From: Psychroflexus gondwanensis ACAM 44
Lineage (GTDB): Bacteria > Bacteroidota > Bacteroidia > Flavobacteriales > Flavobacteriaceae
Direction: 5' to 3'
NCBI RefSeq assembly: GCF_000355905.1
Contig: NZ_APLF01000006.1
Location: 56,540-120,539 of the forward strand
Length of the DNA: 64,000 nt
The translations under genes and the position numbers were made by a program. Under the pieces are notes generated by a model, which worked only from the letters and a program-made list of their open reading frames with translations, made no database searches and was not told where the DNA came from. This document shows positions 1 through 8,958 of the stretch, in pieces; position 1 is the stretch's first letter, and each line of letters opens with the position of its first letter.

Positions 1-18
1 CATTAATATTTGATTTTT

Positions 19-1005
19 ATGGAAGCTACTACCGTTGCAAAAACAGGTACAGAAGGACAAGCTTGGGGAGGAGGTGAAGAAAAACCCCTAAAGGCCAGTT
101 ACGGAAAATTAATGATGTGGTTTTTTATCACTTCAGATGCTCTTACCTTTTCAGGGTTTCTAGCAGCTTATGGTTTTTCAAGATTTAAGTTTATTGAAGA
201 ATGGCCAATAGCTGATGAAGTGTTTAATCACTTTCCATTTTTACATGGCGTAGATGCACCTATGTATTATGTTGCATTAATGACGTTTATTTTGATATTC
301 TCATCTGTCACAATGGTTCTTGCCGTAGATGCTGGCCATGAGATGAAAAAAGATAAAGTAGTGACCTACATGGCATTAACCATTCTAGGGGGTGTCATTT
401 TTTTAGGATCCCAAGCATGGGAATGGAAAAACTTTATTCAAGGTGAATATGGAGCGGTCGAAACCAGAAGCGGAAAGATCATTCAGTTTGTAGATGCAGA
501 CGGAGATCGTATTGCTTTAGGTGAATTTTCTACGGCTTCACCTAAAGATAGAACGCAGCATTTAGAGAAAAATGGCATTTGGTATAAAGCTGAAGATTCT
601 TTCAATCCTTTAGCTTTAGAAGATGTAAAGAGGGGATTTGAGGCTAATGAGACTCTTCGGGTTAGAACCATGCAAATCACAGACGAAGGAGAAAAAGAAA
701 TTTTAACTAGAGAAGAATCTTTATTGAAATTAAATACTACTGGTGTAGGTGTTATAGAAGGGGCTAATCTTAGTCAAAATGAGTATGGAGCACCGCTATT
801 TGGTGGTTTTTTCTTCTTTATTACAGGATTCCACGGCTTTCACGTCTTGTCTGGTGTACTTATTCTTATAATCGTTTTCTTTAACGTTTTGGTGGGTACT
901 TACGAGAAAAGGGGAAGTTATGAAATGGTAGAAAAAGTTGGTCTTTACTGGCACTTTGTAGATTTAGTTTGGGTATTTGTATTCACATTCTTCTACTTGG
1001 TTTAA
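19..1005 (+). CDS. ctaE: Cytochrome c oxidase subunit III
   Basis: Heme-copper oxidase subunit III of the aerobic terminal oxidase, a multi-pass inner-membrane protein. Hydrophobic segments lie near residues 30-55, 80-102, 112-130, 255-285 and 305-326, with the family-like stretches WFFITSDALTF, GSQAWEW and FHGFHVLSG. A hydrophilic region of about 100 residues (about 145-245) separates the third and fourth segments; this makes the protein longer than a classical subunit III. I chose the ATG at 19 over an in-frame TTG at 10. The subunit IV gene follows after 27 bases, and a SCO copper-chaperone operon lies downstream, which fits an oxidase locus. The remaining oxidase genes are presumably upstream of the window. 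Confidence 0.93.
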   Translation: MEATTVAKTGTEGQAWGGGEEKPLKASYGKLMMWFFITSDALTFSGFLAAYGFSRFKFIEEWPIADEVFNHFPFLHGVDAPMYYVALMTFILIFSSVTMVLAVDAGHEMKKDKVVTYMALTILGGVIFLGSQAWEWKNFIQGEYGAVETRSGKIIQFVDADGDRIALGEFSTASPKDRTQHLEKNGIWYKAEDSFNPLALEDVKRGFEANETLRVRTMQITDEGEKEILTREESLLKLNTTGVGVIEGANLSQNEYGAPLFGGFFFFITGFHGFHVLSGVLILIIVFFNVLVGTYEKRGSYEMVEKVGLYWHFVDLVWVFVFTFFYLV

Positions 1006-1032
1006 TTAATAATACATTGAATTTATAATATA

Positions 1033-1398
1033 ATGGCACACGATACAACACACGCAAAGCACGCGGGAGCAAAAAAACGCATATGGCAAGTCTTTATCAT
1101 TTTGTCCATACTAACTATAGTAGAAGTGGTTTTAGGAATTTTAAAACCAGATTTTCTGGTACATAACGATTTGGTTTCCTTATCTCTACTCAATTGGATT
1201 TTTATTGTGCTTACTATTGTGAAAGCCTATTATATCGTTTGGGCATTTATGCACATGGAACATGAAGCGGCAAGTTTGAGAAGAGTCGTCGTCTGGACTG
1301 GTGTATTTTTAATTAGTTATTTGATAGCTATACTATTGATAGAGGGGACATATGTTCAAGAAATCTATACCGAGGGATATATTACTTGGGATTTCTAA
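1033..1398 (+). CDS. Cytochrome c oxidase subunit IV (prokaryotic type)
   Basis: Small membrane subunit of the aerobic oxidase, 121 residues. A His-rich, basic cytoplasmic N-terminus (residues 1-17) is followed by three hydrophobic helices at about 18-36, 48-72 and 84-104. The second helix ends in AFMHMEHE, a pattern typical of the prokaryotic COX4 family. It lies directly behind subunit III and before a strong intrinsic terminator, so it is likely the last gene of the oxidase transcript. Family assignment is by pattern and context and is fairly secure. Confidence 0.88.
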   Translation: MAHDTTHAKHAGAKKRIWQVFIILSILTIVEVVLGILKPDFLVHNDLVSLSLLNWIFIVLTIVKAYYIVWAFMHMEHEAASLRRVVVWTGVFLISYLIAILLIEGTYVQEIYTEGYITWDF

Positions 1399-1421
1399 AA
1401 AAAGAAGGTTAAATATAATTC

Positions 1422-1456
1422 AAAAGGCGGTTTACTAAAACCGCCTTTTTTATTTT
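1422..1456 (+). terminator. Intrinsic terminator after oxidase subunit IV
   Basis: A perfect 12-bp stem (arms 1422-1433 and 1438-1449, core GGCGG/CCGCC, loop ACTA) runs straight into a T-rich tract. It separates the oxidase genes from the following SCO-type operon. Confidence 0.9.
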
Positions 1457-1474
1457 TGTAAATAATTTTATCAC

Positions 1475-2116
1475 ATGAAAAAATACGCAGTTCTCATTGT
1501 TTTATTTGTTCTTCCTCTAGTGGCGTACTTATTTTTCTCTAGCGGGATCAATAGTTTTGGCAAACTCCCCGTCCTTAAAGAGAAACTTTCATTTTTGAAT
1601 GAGTTTGAAACTGACGAAATCACCTTCGACAATAAGATTACAATCTTGACTTTCTTCGGGAACGACTTCGAAGTGAAAAAGGTACATGCTTTCAATATGA
1701 AAGAGAAAATCTATGACCGTTACCACAAGTTTGATGATTTTCAAGTCGTTACGCTAACGGCAACAAATTCAGAAGAGAAAATTGAGAACTTTAGAAGTGA
1801 AATCAATAAAACTTCAGATGCTACAGAATGGTTTTTTCTTAAACTACCAGATGCCCAAATTAAAAAGGTGTTCGAAAGTTTGGAATCTGATCTAAAACTC
1901 GACGATAAGTTTTCATCAACCTATGCTTTTATTATTGATAAGAAAATGAGCTTAAGAGGGAGAAGTGACGATGAAGATGAAGGCACAAAATACGCCTACG
2001 ACTTAAGTAACATAAAAGAAGTAAGCGATAAAATGAATGATGATGTCAAAATCATTCTTGCAGAATATCGATTTGCTTTAAAAGAGAATAATGCGCAAAG
2101 AGAAAAAAGACCATGA
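1475..2116 (+). CDS. Membrane-anchored thioredoxin-fold-like protein lacking cysteines
   Basis: 213 residues. The N-terminal hydrophobic segment (about 3-23) has no clear cleavage site and suggests a membrane anchor. The remainder looks soluble, with a predicted beta strand ITILTFFGNDF at the place where thioredoxin-like proteins carry their active site, but there is no cysteine anywhere in the protein. The stop overlaps the start of the SCO gene (ATGA), so the two are translationally coupled. From context it probably acts with the copper/oxidase assembly proteins, perhaps as a redox-dead SCO-like partner; this is inference. The exact family is not recognised. Confidence 0.7.
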   Translation: MKKYAVLIVLFVLPLVAYLFFSSGINSFGKLPVLKEKLSFLNEFETDEITFDNKITILTFFGNDFEVKKVHAFNMKEKIYDRYHKFDDFQVVTLTATNSEEKIENFRSEINKTSDATEWFFLKLPDAQIKKVFESLESDLKLDDKFSSTYAFIIDKKMSLRGRSDDEDEGTKYAYDLSNIKEVSDKMNDDVKIILAEYRFALKENNAQREKRP

Positions 2117-2787
2117 AAAAATACTCCTACGTAGGAATATCACTTGTCATTTTAGTGTTTGGAATTTGGGTGGTTAGTGAATATCTAGCCCGTAATTCCA
2201 AGGAAAGTTTATCCTACATAGAAATAGAAGGCGAACGTAAAAAAGTACCTGAATTCAACTTTGTGAATCAGAATAATAAACCCATTACCAACGAGGATTA
2301 TCTCGGTAAAGTTTATGTGGTGGAGTTCTTTTTTGCTACATGTCCAACCATTTGCCCTATCATGAATGAAAATTTATTGGAGGTACAAGATCAGTTTTAT
2401 GGTAACATGAATTTTGGAATAGCTTCATTTACTATAAACCCCGAGAACGACACTCCCGAAGTTTTGAAAAAGCATGCAGAAGAGCTTGGTGTAAAGCATC
2501 CCCATTGGAATTTCTTGACCGGCGATAAAGATAAAATTTATGAACTTGCCAATAAGGGATTCAATATTTATGTTCGCGAAGATGAGAAAGCAGAGGGCGG
2601 GTTTGAGCATTCTGGTTTCTTTGCTTTGATTGACCAAGAAGGATACATCCGAAGCAGAACAGATGAAGCTGGAAATCCTATTATCTTTTACCAAGGTTCG
2701 GTTCCTATCGATAATAAAAGTGGTGAAGGGCATGAAACCCAGCAAATTGATATTTTGATGGAGGACATTCAAATTCTTTTGAAATGA
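2113..2787 (+). CDS. SCO1/SenC family copper chaperone
   Basis: Delivers copper to the CuA site of cytochrome oxidase from the periplasmic side of the inner membrane. The protein has a membrane anchor at about residues 5-22 and a thioredoxin-like domain with the copper-binding motif CPTIC (Cys77 and Cys81) and the distal ligand His166 in FEHSGFF. Its length of 224 residues is normal for the family. It overlaps the upstream gene and the downstream DUF420 gene by 4 bases each, forming a tight operon directly behind oxidase structural genes. Confidence 0.93.
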   Translation: MKKYSYVGISLVILVFGIWVVSEYLARNSKESLSYIEIEGERKKVPEFNFVNQNNKPITNEDYLGKVYVVEFFFATCPTICPIMNENLLEVQDQFYGNMNFGIASFTINPENDTPEVLKKHAEELGVKHPHWNFLTGDKDKIYELANKGFNIYVREDEKAEGGFEHSGFFALIDQEGYIRSRTDEAGNPIIFYQGSVPIDNKSGEGHETQQIDILMEDIQILLK

Positions 2788-3323
2788 AAGCAAGCTTAAC
2801 CAAATCCGATAAAACGATGGTGCCAATCATTATTGGTCTTTCCATCGTTGTTCCTGTAGTGGTCATTATACTTATGAACCTACCAACCCGCTATAACCTT
2901 CTTGGTTTGGATGTAGGGACATTTCCTTTTTTTCATGCAGTTATCAATGGACTTACAGCCATATTGCTTTTTCTTGGCTATAGATTTATAAAACAAAAGA
3001 AAAAAGTAGAGCATAAAACCGTGATGATCACAGCTTTTGGTTTGTCGGCACTTTTTCTAGTTAGTTACGTCATTTCTAAGATTAGTAACGATCCAGTTCC
3101 TTTCGGGGGTGAAGGTTTTTTAAAGTACCTTTATTTTTTTATTCTTATTACACATATTGCCTTATCTGGAATAATCATCCCTTTGGTTCTCTTTACGATG
3201 TATAGGGGCTTGACGGGTGAATATGATAAGCACAAAAAAATTGCAAGATGGACCTTTCCTATTTGGATGTATGTTGCTATAACAGGGGTTTTAGTCTACT
3301 TATTTATGTTACCCTATTACTAA
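2784..3323 (+). CDS. DUF420 membrane protein, oxidase-associated
   Basis: 179 residues with five hydrophobic helices (about 12-31, 46-64, 79-98, 113-137, 152-174). Histidines in FHAVING, EHKTVM, THIALSG and HKKIARW fit the DUF420/YozB family, often found beside oxidase and heme A genes and thought to help oxidase assembly. It overlaps the SCO gene by 4 bases (ATGA). The family call rests on pattern and neighbourhood; its molecular role is not established. Confidence 0.85.
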   Translation: MKASLTKSDKTMVPIIIGLSIVVPVVVIILMNLPTRYNLLGLDVGTFPFFHAVINGLTAILLFLGYRFIKQKKKVEHKTVMITAFGLSALFLVSYVISKISNDPVPFGGEGFLKYLYFFILITHIALSGIIIPLVLFTMYRGLTGEYDKHKKIARWTFPIWMYVAITGVLVYLFMLPYY

Positions 3324-3333
3324 AATAACGATC

Positions 3334-3573
3334 ATGATGAAAGCAAAAAGAATTTTACTTACAGTGGCATTGGTTATGTTTTTTGTCTTTGAGGCCAGTT
3401 CACAATGTTCTATGTGTAGAGCCGTATTGGAGTCTGAGGCAGATCAAGGTTCTGCACAAGCCATCAACGATGGGATAGTTTACCTAATGGCTTTTCCTTA
3501 TATTTTGGTAGGCGGAGTGCTCTATGCTGTTTACAGAACTTTCAAAAACAAAAAAACTCAACAAAATTCATAA
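3334..3573 (+). CDS. Small exported membrane protein with a CSMCR motif
   Basis: 79 residues: a signal-like segment ending ASSQ (about residues 1-23), a CxxC motif (CSMCRA) right after it, and a C-terminal transmembrane helix (about 47-67) with a basic tail. It follows the DUF420 gene by 10 bases and precedes the ArsC-like gene by one base. The CxxC pair suggests metal binding or disulfide chemistry in the periplasm, probably tied to oxidase copper handling; this is inference. No named family recognised. Confidence 0.72.
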   Translation: MMKAKRILLTVALVMFFVFEASSQCSMCRAVLESEADQGSAQAINDGIVYLMAFPYILVGGVLYAVYRTFKNKKTQQNS

Positions 3574-3574
3574 A

Positions 3575-3928
3575 ATGAAAAAAGTATTCTATCTATCCAC
3601 TTGTGATACCTGCAATCGCATTTTAGGTAAGTTGTCCTTACCGGAGGATATAAAGTTACAAGACCTTAAGAAAAATAATATTTCTGAAGAGGACTTAGAA
3701 TACCTTTTTAAGTTCACAAGATCTTATGAACTCCTTCTTAATAAGAGAGCTCAAAAATATAAAGAAGAGGGATTAAAAGATGAGAACCTCTCGGAGGAAG
3801 AAATAAAAACTTACATTTTATCCCATTATACTTTTTTAAAGCGACCTATATTTATTTATGATGAAAAGATATTCATAGGAAATGATAAGCACACCGTAGA
3901 TGCTTTGAAGTCTTTATTTCATGAGTAA
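3575..3928 (+). CDS. ArsC/Spx-like (glutaredoxin-type) family protein
   Basis: 117 residues of thioredoxin fold with an N-terminal CxxC (Cys10 and Cys13 in STCDTCNR) and a C-terminal RPIFIYDEK-type segment, as in the ArsC/Spx/YffB family. I start it at the ATG at 3575, where the homologous MKKVFYL begins, one base after the upstream stop, rather than at an upstream in-frame codon inside the previous gene. The family includes arsenate reductases and Spx-type regulators. True arsenic genes are at 8.4-11.1 kb, so arsenate reduction is not the obvious role here. Confidence 0.78.
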   Translation: MKKVFYLSTCDTCNRILGKLSLPEDIKLQDLKKNNISEEDLEYLFKFTRSYELLLNKRAQKYKEEGLKDENLSEEEIKTYILSHYTFLKRPIFIYDEKIFIGNDKHTVDALKSLFHE

Positions 3929-4823
3929 ACGAGTTCTAGCACTTATTGCTGCCTTAGTTGCAACCTCTATATTCGGTATCAATCATACGTTGGCTAAAGG
4001 CTTAATGCCAGATTATGTTCAGCCTCTAGGGTTTATAGTGATAAGAGTATTAGGGGCTGGTATTCTATTCTGGATCGTGAGTCTTTTTATCAAAAATGAA
4101 AAAATTAAAAAGGAGCATTGGCCAAGACTGCTGTTGAGCGCTCTTTTTGGTATGGTTCTCAATATGTTGTTTTTCTTCAAGGGCTTGAGTTTATCCACTC
4201 CAATTAATAGCTCTGTAATTGTAACCATCACTCCCATCTTGGTATTTGTATTGTCTGCCCTGTTGATTAGAGAAAAAATAACCTGGCTTAAGGGCTCCGG
4301 AGCTGTAATTGGTCTGTTTGGAGGACTTACTTTAATTCTATTTGGCGTACAACAACAAGTCGACGCTCCCAATATTCCGCTGGGTAACGCTATGATTTTT
4401 ATCAATGCTATGTCTTATGGTATGTTTTTAATTGTTGCCAAGCCTTTAACCAAAACCTATCACCCCGTTACACTTATGCGTTGGTTGTTTTTAACTGCCA
4501 TCATCATAAACTTGCCCATTGGCTGGACAGAGTTTGTAAGTGTAGAGTGGCAAGCCTTGCCTTTTTCTGCTATTTGGCGAATCGGATTTGTGATCGTAGG
4601 GACTACTTTTTTAACTTACCTGTTGAACATCTTTGCACTCAAATACTTGTCTGCTTCTACTATTGGAGTATTTGTATACTTACAGCCTGTTATTGCTATA
4701 GCCTTTGCCATTATTTCTGGAGCAGATGAACTTAATGGGTTAAAAATTATTTCTGCTATACTCGTTTTCCTAGGGGTTTTTATGGTAACCAAAAATCCAT
4801 CACGGAAAAGAGCCAAAGCTTAA
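3921..4823 (+). CDS. EamA/DMT family transporter
   Basis: 300-residue inner-membrane transporter with about ten hydrophobic helices in two EamA repeats (roughly residues 5-140 and 150-290). The second repeat contains the typical VGTTFLTYLLNIFALKY and SASTIGVFVYLQPV stretches. The start overlaps the end of the ArsC-like gene by 8 bases, so they are probably cotranscribed. DMT proteins export amino acids, nucleobases or other small metabolites; the substrate cannot be read from the sequence. Confidence 0.9.
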   Translation: MSKRVLALIAALVATSIFGINHTLAKGLMPDYVQPLGFIVIRVLGAGILFWIVSLFIKNEKIKKEHWPRLLLSALFGMVLNMLFFFKGLSLSTPINSSVIVTITPILVFVLSALLIREKITWLKGSGAVIGLFGGLTLILFGVQQQVDAPNIPLGNAMIFINAMSYGMFLIVAKPLTKTYHPVTLMRWLFLTAIIINLPIGWTEFVSVEWQALPFSAIWRIGFVIVGTTFLTYLLNIFALKYLSASTIGVFVYLQPVIAIAFAIISGADELNGLKIISAILVFLGVFMVTKNPSRKRAKA

Positions 4824-5118
4824 TATATCTTCATCTTTCTAGGTGTTTGCATCAATTACTGACGGAGTAAAAAATCAATCACTAACTATGCAGTAAACAC
4901 TTTTCAAATGCTCGAGAAGACACTCAGGCATAGTTTAATTGAAATTTAACCAACTTTTTTCAAAATAAACTTAGCGATCCAAACTTTTGAATCTGGGCTA
5001 AATCTTCTTGATCTTTACCGAGAACATAGTTGATTTATATGTTGAACATCAATTTAAAGGTAAATTGGTATTGGAGAAATATTTAGTTTTAAAATGCTTG
5101 TTTATAATCTGAAGGATA
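4824..5118. other. Intergenic region without a visible gene
   Basis: AT-rich spacer between the DMT transporter and the convergent FAS1 gene. I see no credible ORF, RNA gene or repeat before the terminator hairpin at its right end. Confidence 0.6.
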
Positions 5119-5149
5119 AAAAAAAAGACCACCTTCTCAGGTGGTCTTT
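5119..5149 (-). terminator. Intrinsic terminator of the FAS1 gene
   Basis: Stem AAAGACCACCT/AGGTGGTCTTT (5124-5134 and 5139-5149) with a 4-base loop. On the minus strand it is followed by a run of T. It lies 19 bases behind the FAS1 stop codon. Confidence 0.92.
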
Positions 5150-5167
5150 AAAATATGCTAAGTTTTT

Positions 5168-5635
5168 TTACTTAGGCATTACTACACTATCAATGGCATG
5201 AATCACTCCATTAGAAGCAGCAACATCTGTAATGACAACAGTAGACTTTCCACCATTTGCATCAGTTAAAATTACTTTTCCATCTTCTAGGCTTAAGTCA
5301 ATCTTTCCACCTTGTACAGTGTCTACTGTAAATTTACCATCATTCTCAGTAATTGCACTTATTAGTGCAGCAGCCTCAAACTTTCCAGAAACTACGTGGT
5401 AGGTTAGTACACTTGCTAATTTTTCTTTGCTTTCTGGCTTTAATAAGCTTTCTACGGTACCTTCTGGTAACTTATTGAAAGCATCATTCGTTGGTGCTAA
5501 CACCGTAAATGGACCTTCACTACTCAAGGTATCAACTAAATCTGCAGCCTTTACTGCTGCAACTAGTGTTGTAAAAGCATCATTACCAGCAGCTACTCCT
5601 ACAATGTTTGGAGTGTCATTTTTTGAATTTTCCAT
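5168..5635 (-). CDS. Fasciclin (FAS1) domain protein without signal peptide
   Basis: 155 residues forming one complete FAS1 domain, with the H1-like stretch FTVLAPTNDAFNKLP and the H2-like stretch GVIHAIDSVVMP. FAS1 proteins are normally exported adhesion proteins. Here the reading frame starts MENSKND and has an in-frame TAA two codons upstream, so there is no signal peptide and a start further upstream is excluded. A -7 promoter element and a terminator flank it, so it is a single-gene transcript. Whether it works in the cytoplasm or leaves by a non-Sec route is unknown. Confidence 0.9.
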   Translation of the reverse strand: MENSKNDTPNIVGVAAGNDAFTTLVAAVKAADLVDTLSSEGPFTVLAPTNDAFNKLPEGTVESLLKPESKEKLASVLTYHVVSGKFEAAALISAITENDGKFTVDTVQGGKIDLSLEDGKVILTDANGGKSTVVITDVAASNGVIHAIDSVVMPK

Positions 5636-5661
5636 AATTTATATATTTATTTAATTGTATA

Positions 5662-5669
5662 CAAATCTA
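5662..5669 (-). promoter_or_regulatory. Candidate -7 element of the FAS1 gene
   Basis: TAGATTTG on the minus strand matches the Bacteroidota -7 consensus TAnnTTTG and ends 26 bases before the ATG. No clear -33 TTG is seen. Confidence 0.5.
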
Positions 5670-5850
5670 CTTTAATCCCTCACTAGTTTAAGTTAATGAA
5701 TAGCACTATGAGCAAAGTATTAGCATTGGCTTTAGATTATGGTTTGTAGGGTATAGGGTTACATAACTTAAGTATTTGTAAGTACCGTAAATGTTAGCTT
5801 TTTACCTAAACTAAAAGTCTATCTGTTATTCGGTCTTAGGCAAACTGAAT

Positions 5851-8277
5851 TTATTTTGAGGTAAAAAAAGATTTTACAGTGTTAACATCTATAAAATATT
5901 GCAAACGGAGGGAGACGGTGTGCTGTATATCCTGTTGAAATAAATTGCTAAACGTAGTTTTAAAATTATTCTCAGCTTCAGAAGTATTGCTAAACAATTG
6001 ATTCCTATAGAGAGCGGTTAAAAAGCTTCCGGGCGCAAATTCCCAAGAATAATTCAAATCTAAATTCCAAGTGCTAAAACTGATATCAGGATTGGTATTT
6101 AAGGCGGTTTTAGGTAAATTTTCATTTTCAGAAAGCCTTCCGTTTGTATTGAGACTATACATGAACTCATCGTACAGCACAGTGTCCCAATAATGTCTCA
6201 GCTGCAAGTTGAGACCGTGGAAGGAATTAAAATTATAATTCGCGGTGATGCTGTTAATTAAAATCCTCCGATCCCGCTCTCCAAAAATAGGCTCTTGACC
6301 TAAAAAACTAGCAAAGCCTCTGTCATTTAGTCGTTTATCGAAGGTGAAGCTATACACCATAAAAAAGTAGTCGTTGAATCTTACACGAGGCTCAAGGTTT
6401 AGGTTGTAAGCGTAAGAATCTCTCCCTTTTTCAAAAAATGTATTTGTATTCGCTCTTATGTCTATGGCGAAAGTGCGATTGTAGTTAGTCGAAAGGAAAC
6501 CGCCAAAACTTGTCAGATTTTCATAAATAAAAAATCGATTGTCGACGCGAGGTTCAAAATAATCAAACTGGCGGCCTGGTTCCATACCAATATTAAAGCC
6601 ATAAGTGTCTAGTTTGGGAGATGTGGCAAAGAAATCGGTTGACAACTCTAGGCCAGTATAGGTGTTGGGGGAAGCCAGCTGTTTATAGACAGAAGCGAAG
6701 GTGAGTCTATAAGTTTGAAAGTTGGAGGTTGGCTCAAAAATGCGATAAGAAGCTTCACCACTAATATTATTAAAATTATTCCTGAGTAAAAGTCCTAGAT
6801 CGTTAATGTCATACTTTTTATCTGCAAAATCGTGTCTTAGCGATAATTGGTGCTGATCGCTGATTTTGGCAATTTCTAAAGCAGAGCTAAAACCGGTTTG
6901 GTTATCGGTTTGGAGGTTGAGGTGACTCATTTTGAATTCACCCGCAACTTTGAAGGTGTTTTTATTATTGATAAGATCAAACAAAGCTCCCGTGACGTTT
7001 GCATTTCTGAAATCTCCAGAACGGGTCACATTGGTGTTGATTAAGCTTACCGAAGAATTCCTGTTGAATTGCTGGTCAACTACTAAAATATTATAGTTCG
7101 TCAATGGCTCTATAACCTGCTCTCTGGTTTGGTTTTGAAGAGTGTCTAATGCTGTAGCCTTAGTTGACTCTGTTATGGCATTAAAAACACCTATACCCAG
7201 ACCATTTTTAAGACGGCCAGACATTTTAATAGCGTTCAGTAAATCAACTTCATTTGGTTCGTTTCCTACGACTTCATTTTCTCCAAGATTTAGAGTTCCT
7301 GAAGGTTCATTTCCTACTCGTCTTGAAAAAAACAAATTTCCTTTGGTGAATAAGTCAATGCCTTCAGTAAAAAATTGACGTTGTTCTGCAAAGGTTTGCT
7401 CAAATGGGCCTATGTTAAGGACAACATCATCAAACCTAGCTTGACTAAAATCTGGAATAAGGGTAGCATCTAGAGTAAGATTGTCGGTGATGCCATATTT
7501 TAAATCTAGGCCGAGTTTAAAATCTGTGGAAGTTTGCCCTCCAACCGTATTTACAATTCCTGTTGTGAAAGGGTACAAGTTCAATCGCAAAGGAGGCTGA
7601 AGATTATTTATACCAACGAGTTGTCCGTGGTACAAACCCTCATAGCCTGTGGTCCTGTCTATAGGATTCCAGGCATATTCCGCTCGCTCTCTTCTAAAAT
7701 AACGTCGAAATTGCACCCCCCAGGTTTGAATGTCGGTTTTAGGGAACCTTAGGGTTCTATAAGGGATTTTCATTTCCAACTGCCATCCCTGACTTGTTTT
7801 TTGAACGGCACTTTCCCATACAGCGTTCCAACCAAAATCCTGCCCTATACTCGGTGAAGACAAAGCATCGGCTTGGGTGCCAGAACTGAAGACGATAAAT
7901 TGAGTGTCATTTTGAGCATCGTTATTAGGGTTAAGAACCAGAGTAAAATAATCTGTTTGCCCAAACTCATCCCTTATGGTATTTTGACTCATGATTTTAC
8001 TGGGATCATCATAGAGTTTAGCCGAAATAAATATAGCTTGGTCGCTATAAAATAATTTAACTTCTGTTCTCCGATCTGGAGTTGCAGGAAGTCTTACGTT
8101 AGGTGTAAATTGAACGAAGTCACTAGCAACTTCTAAAGACTGCCAAACCCCATCAGATAAATTACCATCTATAACAGGAGCCTTGTCTTGTCTTGTAATT
8201 TGATATTGCTTTTTGGTTTGAGAAAAAGTTAGACTAACCGCACACACAAAAAATAAACACAGCCATCGAGTACTCAT
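5851..8277 (-). CDS. DUF5916 protein: CBM9-like domain plus outer-membrane beta-barrel
   Basis: 808 residues. A signal peptide ends about FSQ (residues 18-20). A carbohydrate-binding family 9-like domain covers about 25-215, with APVIDGNLSDGVW and VKLFYSDQAIFISAKLYD. The rest is rich in alternating aromatic strands typical of an outer-membrane barrel, ending in a Phe-rich C-terminus. This architecture is the DUF5916 family common in Bacteroidota. Its substrate is not known; a role in surface binding or uptake is inference. It stands alone between FAS1 (same strand) and the divergent arsR. Confidence 0.85.
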   Translation of the reverse strand: MSTRWLCLFFVCAVSLTFSQTKKQYQITRQDKAPVIDGNLSDGVWQSLEVASDFVQFTPNVRLPATPDRRTEVKLFYSDQAIFISAKLYDDPSKIMSQNTIRDEFGQTDYFTLVLNPNNDAQNDTQFIVFSSGTQADALSSPSIGQDFGWNAVWESAVQKTSQGWQLEMKIPYRTLRFPKTDIQTWGVQFRRYFRRERAEYAWNPIDRTTGYEGLYHGQLVGINNLQPPLRLNLYPFTTGIVNTVGGQTSTDFKLGLDLKYGITDNLTLDATLIPDFSQARFDDVVLNIGPFEQTFAEQRQFFTEGIDLFTKGNLFFSRRVGNEPSGTLNLGENEVVGNEPNEVDLLNAIKMSGRLKNGLGIGVFNAITESTKATALDTLQNQTREQVIEPLTNYNILVVDQQFNRNSSVSLINTNVTRSGDFRNANVTGALFDLINNKNTFKVAGEFKMSHLNLQTDNQTGFSSALEIAKISDQHQLSLRHDFADKKYDINDLGLLLRNNFNNISGEASYRIFEPTSNFQTYRLTFASVYKQLASPNTYTGLELSTDFFATSPKLDTYGFNIGMEPGRQFDYFEPRVDNRFFIYENLTSFGGFLSTNYNRTFAIDIRANTNTFFEKGRDSYAYNLNLEPRVRFNDYFFMVYSFTFDKRLNDRGFASFLGQEPIFGERDRRILINSITANYNFNSFHGLNLQLRHYWDTVLYDEFMYSLNTNGRLSENENLPKTALNTNPDISFSTWNLDLNYSWEFAPGSFLTALYRNQLFSNTSEAENNFKTTFSNLFQQDIQHTVSLRLQYFIDVNTVKSFFTSK

Positions 8278-8372
8278 AAAACCAAAAAAAAATTAAAAGT
8301 TCAAACCTATAGGTCTTTGACTTAATCTGTCAAGGGAAGTAAAAAACTTTTTCAAGTTTATTATTAATCGTA

Positions 8373-8384
8373 ATATTGCAATAT
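8373..8384. promoter_or_regulatory. Palindromic candidate ArsR operator
   Basis: ATATTGCAATAT is a perfect 12-bp palindrome 13 bases before the arsR start. ArsR/SmtB repressors bind such short AT-rich dyads overlapping their own promoter, so this is the likely autoregulatory operator of the arsenic cluster. Confidence 0.6.
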
Positions 8385-8397
8385 ATAGATATAAGAA

Positions 8398-8727
8398 ATG
8401 GGAATTACACGCACAGAATTATTTACAAGCAAACAAAACGAATTTGCACAGATTGCAAAAGTATTTGGCCACCCAGCACGTTTGGCAATTTTGGAAGTCC
8501 TACTAAAAAGCAACACTTGCATTTGTGGAGACTTGGTAGAAGAATTGGGTCTAGCTCAATCTACTATAAGCCAACATCTAAAAGAGCTTAAAACGGCTAA
8601 CATTATTAAAGGCAATATCGAAGGGACATCAGTTTGTTATTGTATTAATGAAGAAAAGTGGTTTGAATTGAAGGCCAACTTCAATGAACTTTTTGATCGT
8701 TACCCCAATCCAAAAGACTGTTGTTAA
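8398..8727 (+). CDS. arsR: ArsR-family metalloregulator
   Basis: 109-residue winged-helix repressor. The helix-turn-helix lies about residues 40-65 (LVEELGLAQSTISQHLKEL). Cys41 and Cys43 in TCICGDL correspond to the As(III)-binding CxC of classical ArsR proteins. Further cysteine pairs sit at 80/82 and 108/109 and could supply a third ligand. It heads the arsenic genes DUF6428, acr3 and arsC, with a palindrome just upstream. The expected action is binding the operator and leaving it when arsenite is bound. Confidence 0.93.
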   Translation: MGITRTELFTSKQNEFAQIAKVFGHPARLAILEVLLKSNTCICGDLVEELGLAQSTISQHLKELKTANIIKGNIEGTSVCYCINEEKWFELKANFNELFDRYPNPKDCC

Positions 8728-8958
8728 AGATAAATTTATTCCTTCTATTGATTTATGTTGATACTATTTACCGAGGTATAAAAATTTTTCATGGAAAGAA
8801 CACAAAGAATAACAAACGAAGAACCCAAAGAAAGAGTAGTCATTAAAAAAAATAGCAAATAAAGAAATGGATAAACCTCTTAGAAAAGAATTACTGAAAG
8901 TGCTTGGCGCCCTTTGAGTGACATATAAGATTGAAATAAATAATAAAAGCAGTAAAAC

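Noticed and set aside
3524..3574. Upstream start for the ArsC/Spx-like gene
   Set aside because: It would overlap the previous gene, and the extra 17 residues have no family similarity; the ATG at 3575 gives the normal N-terminus.
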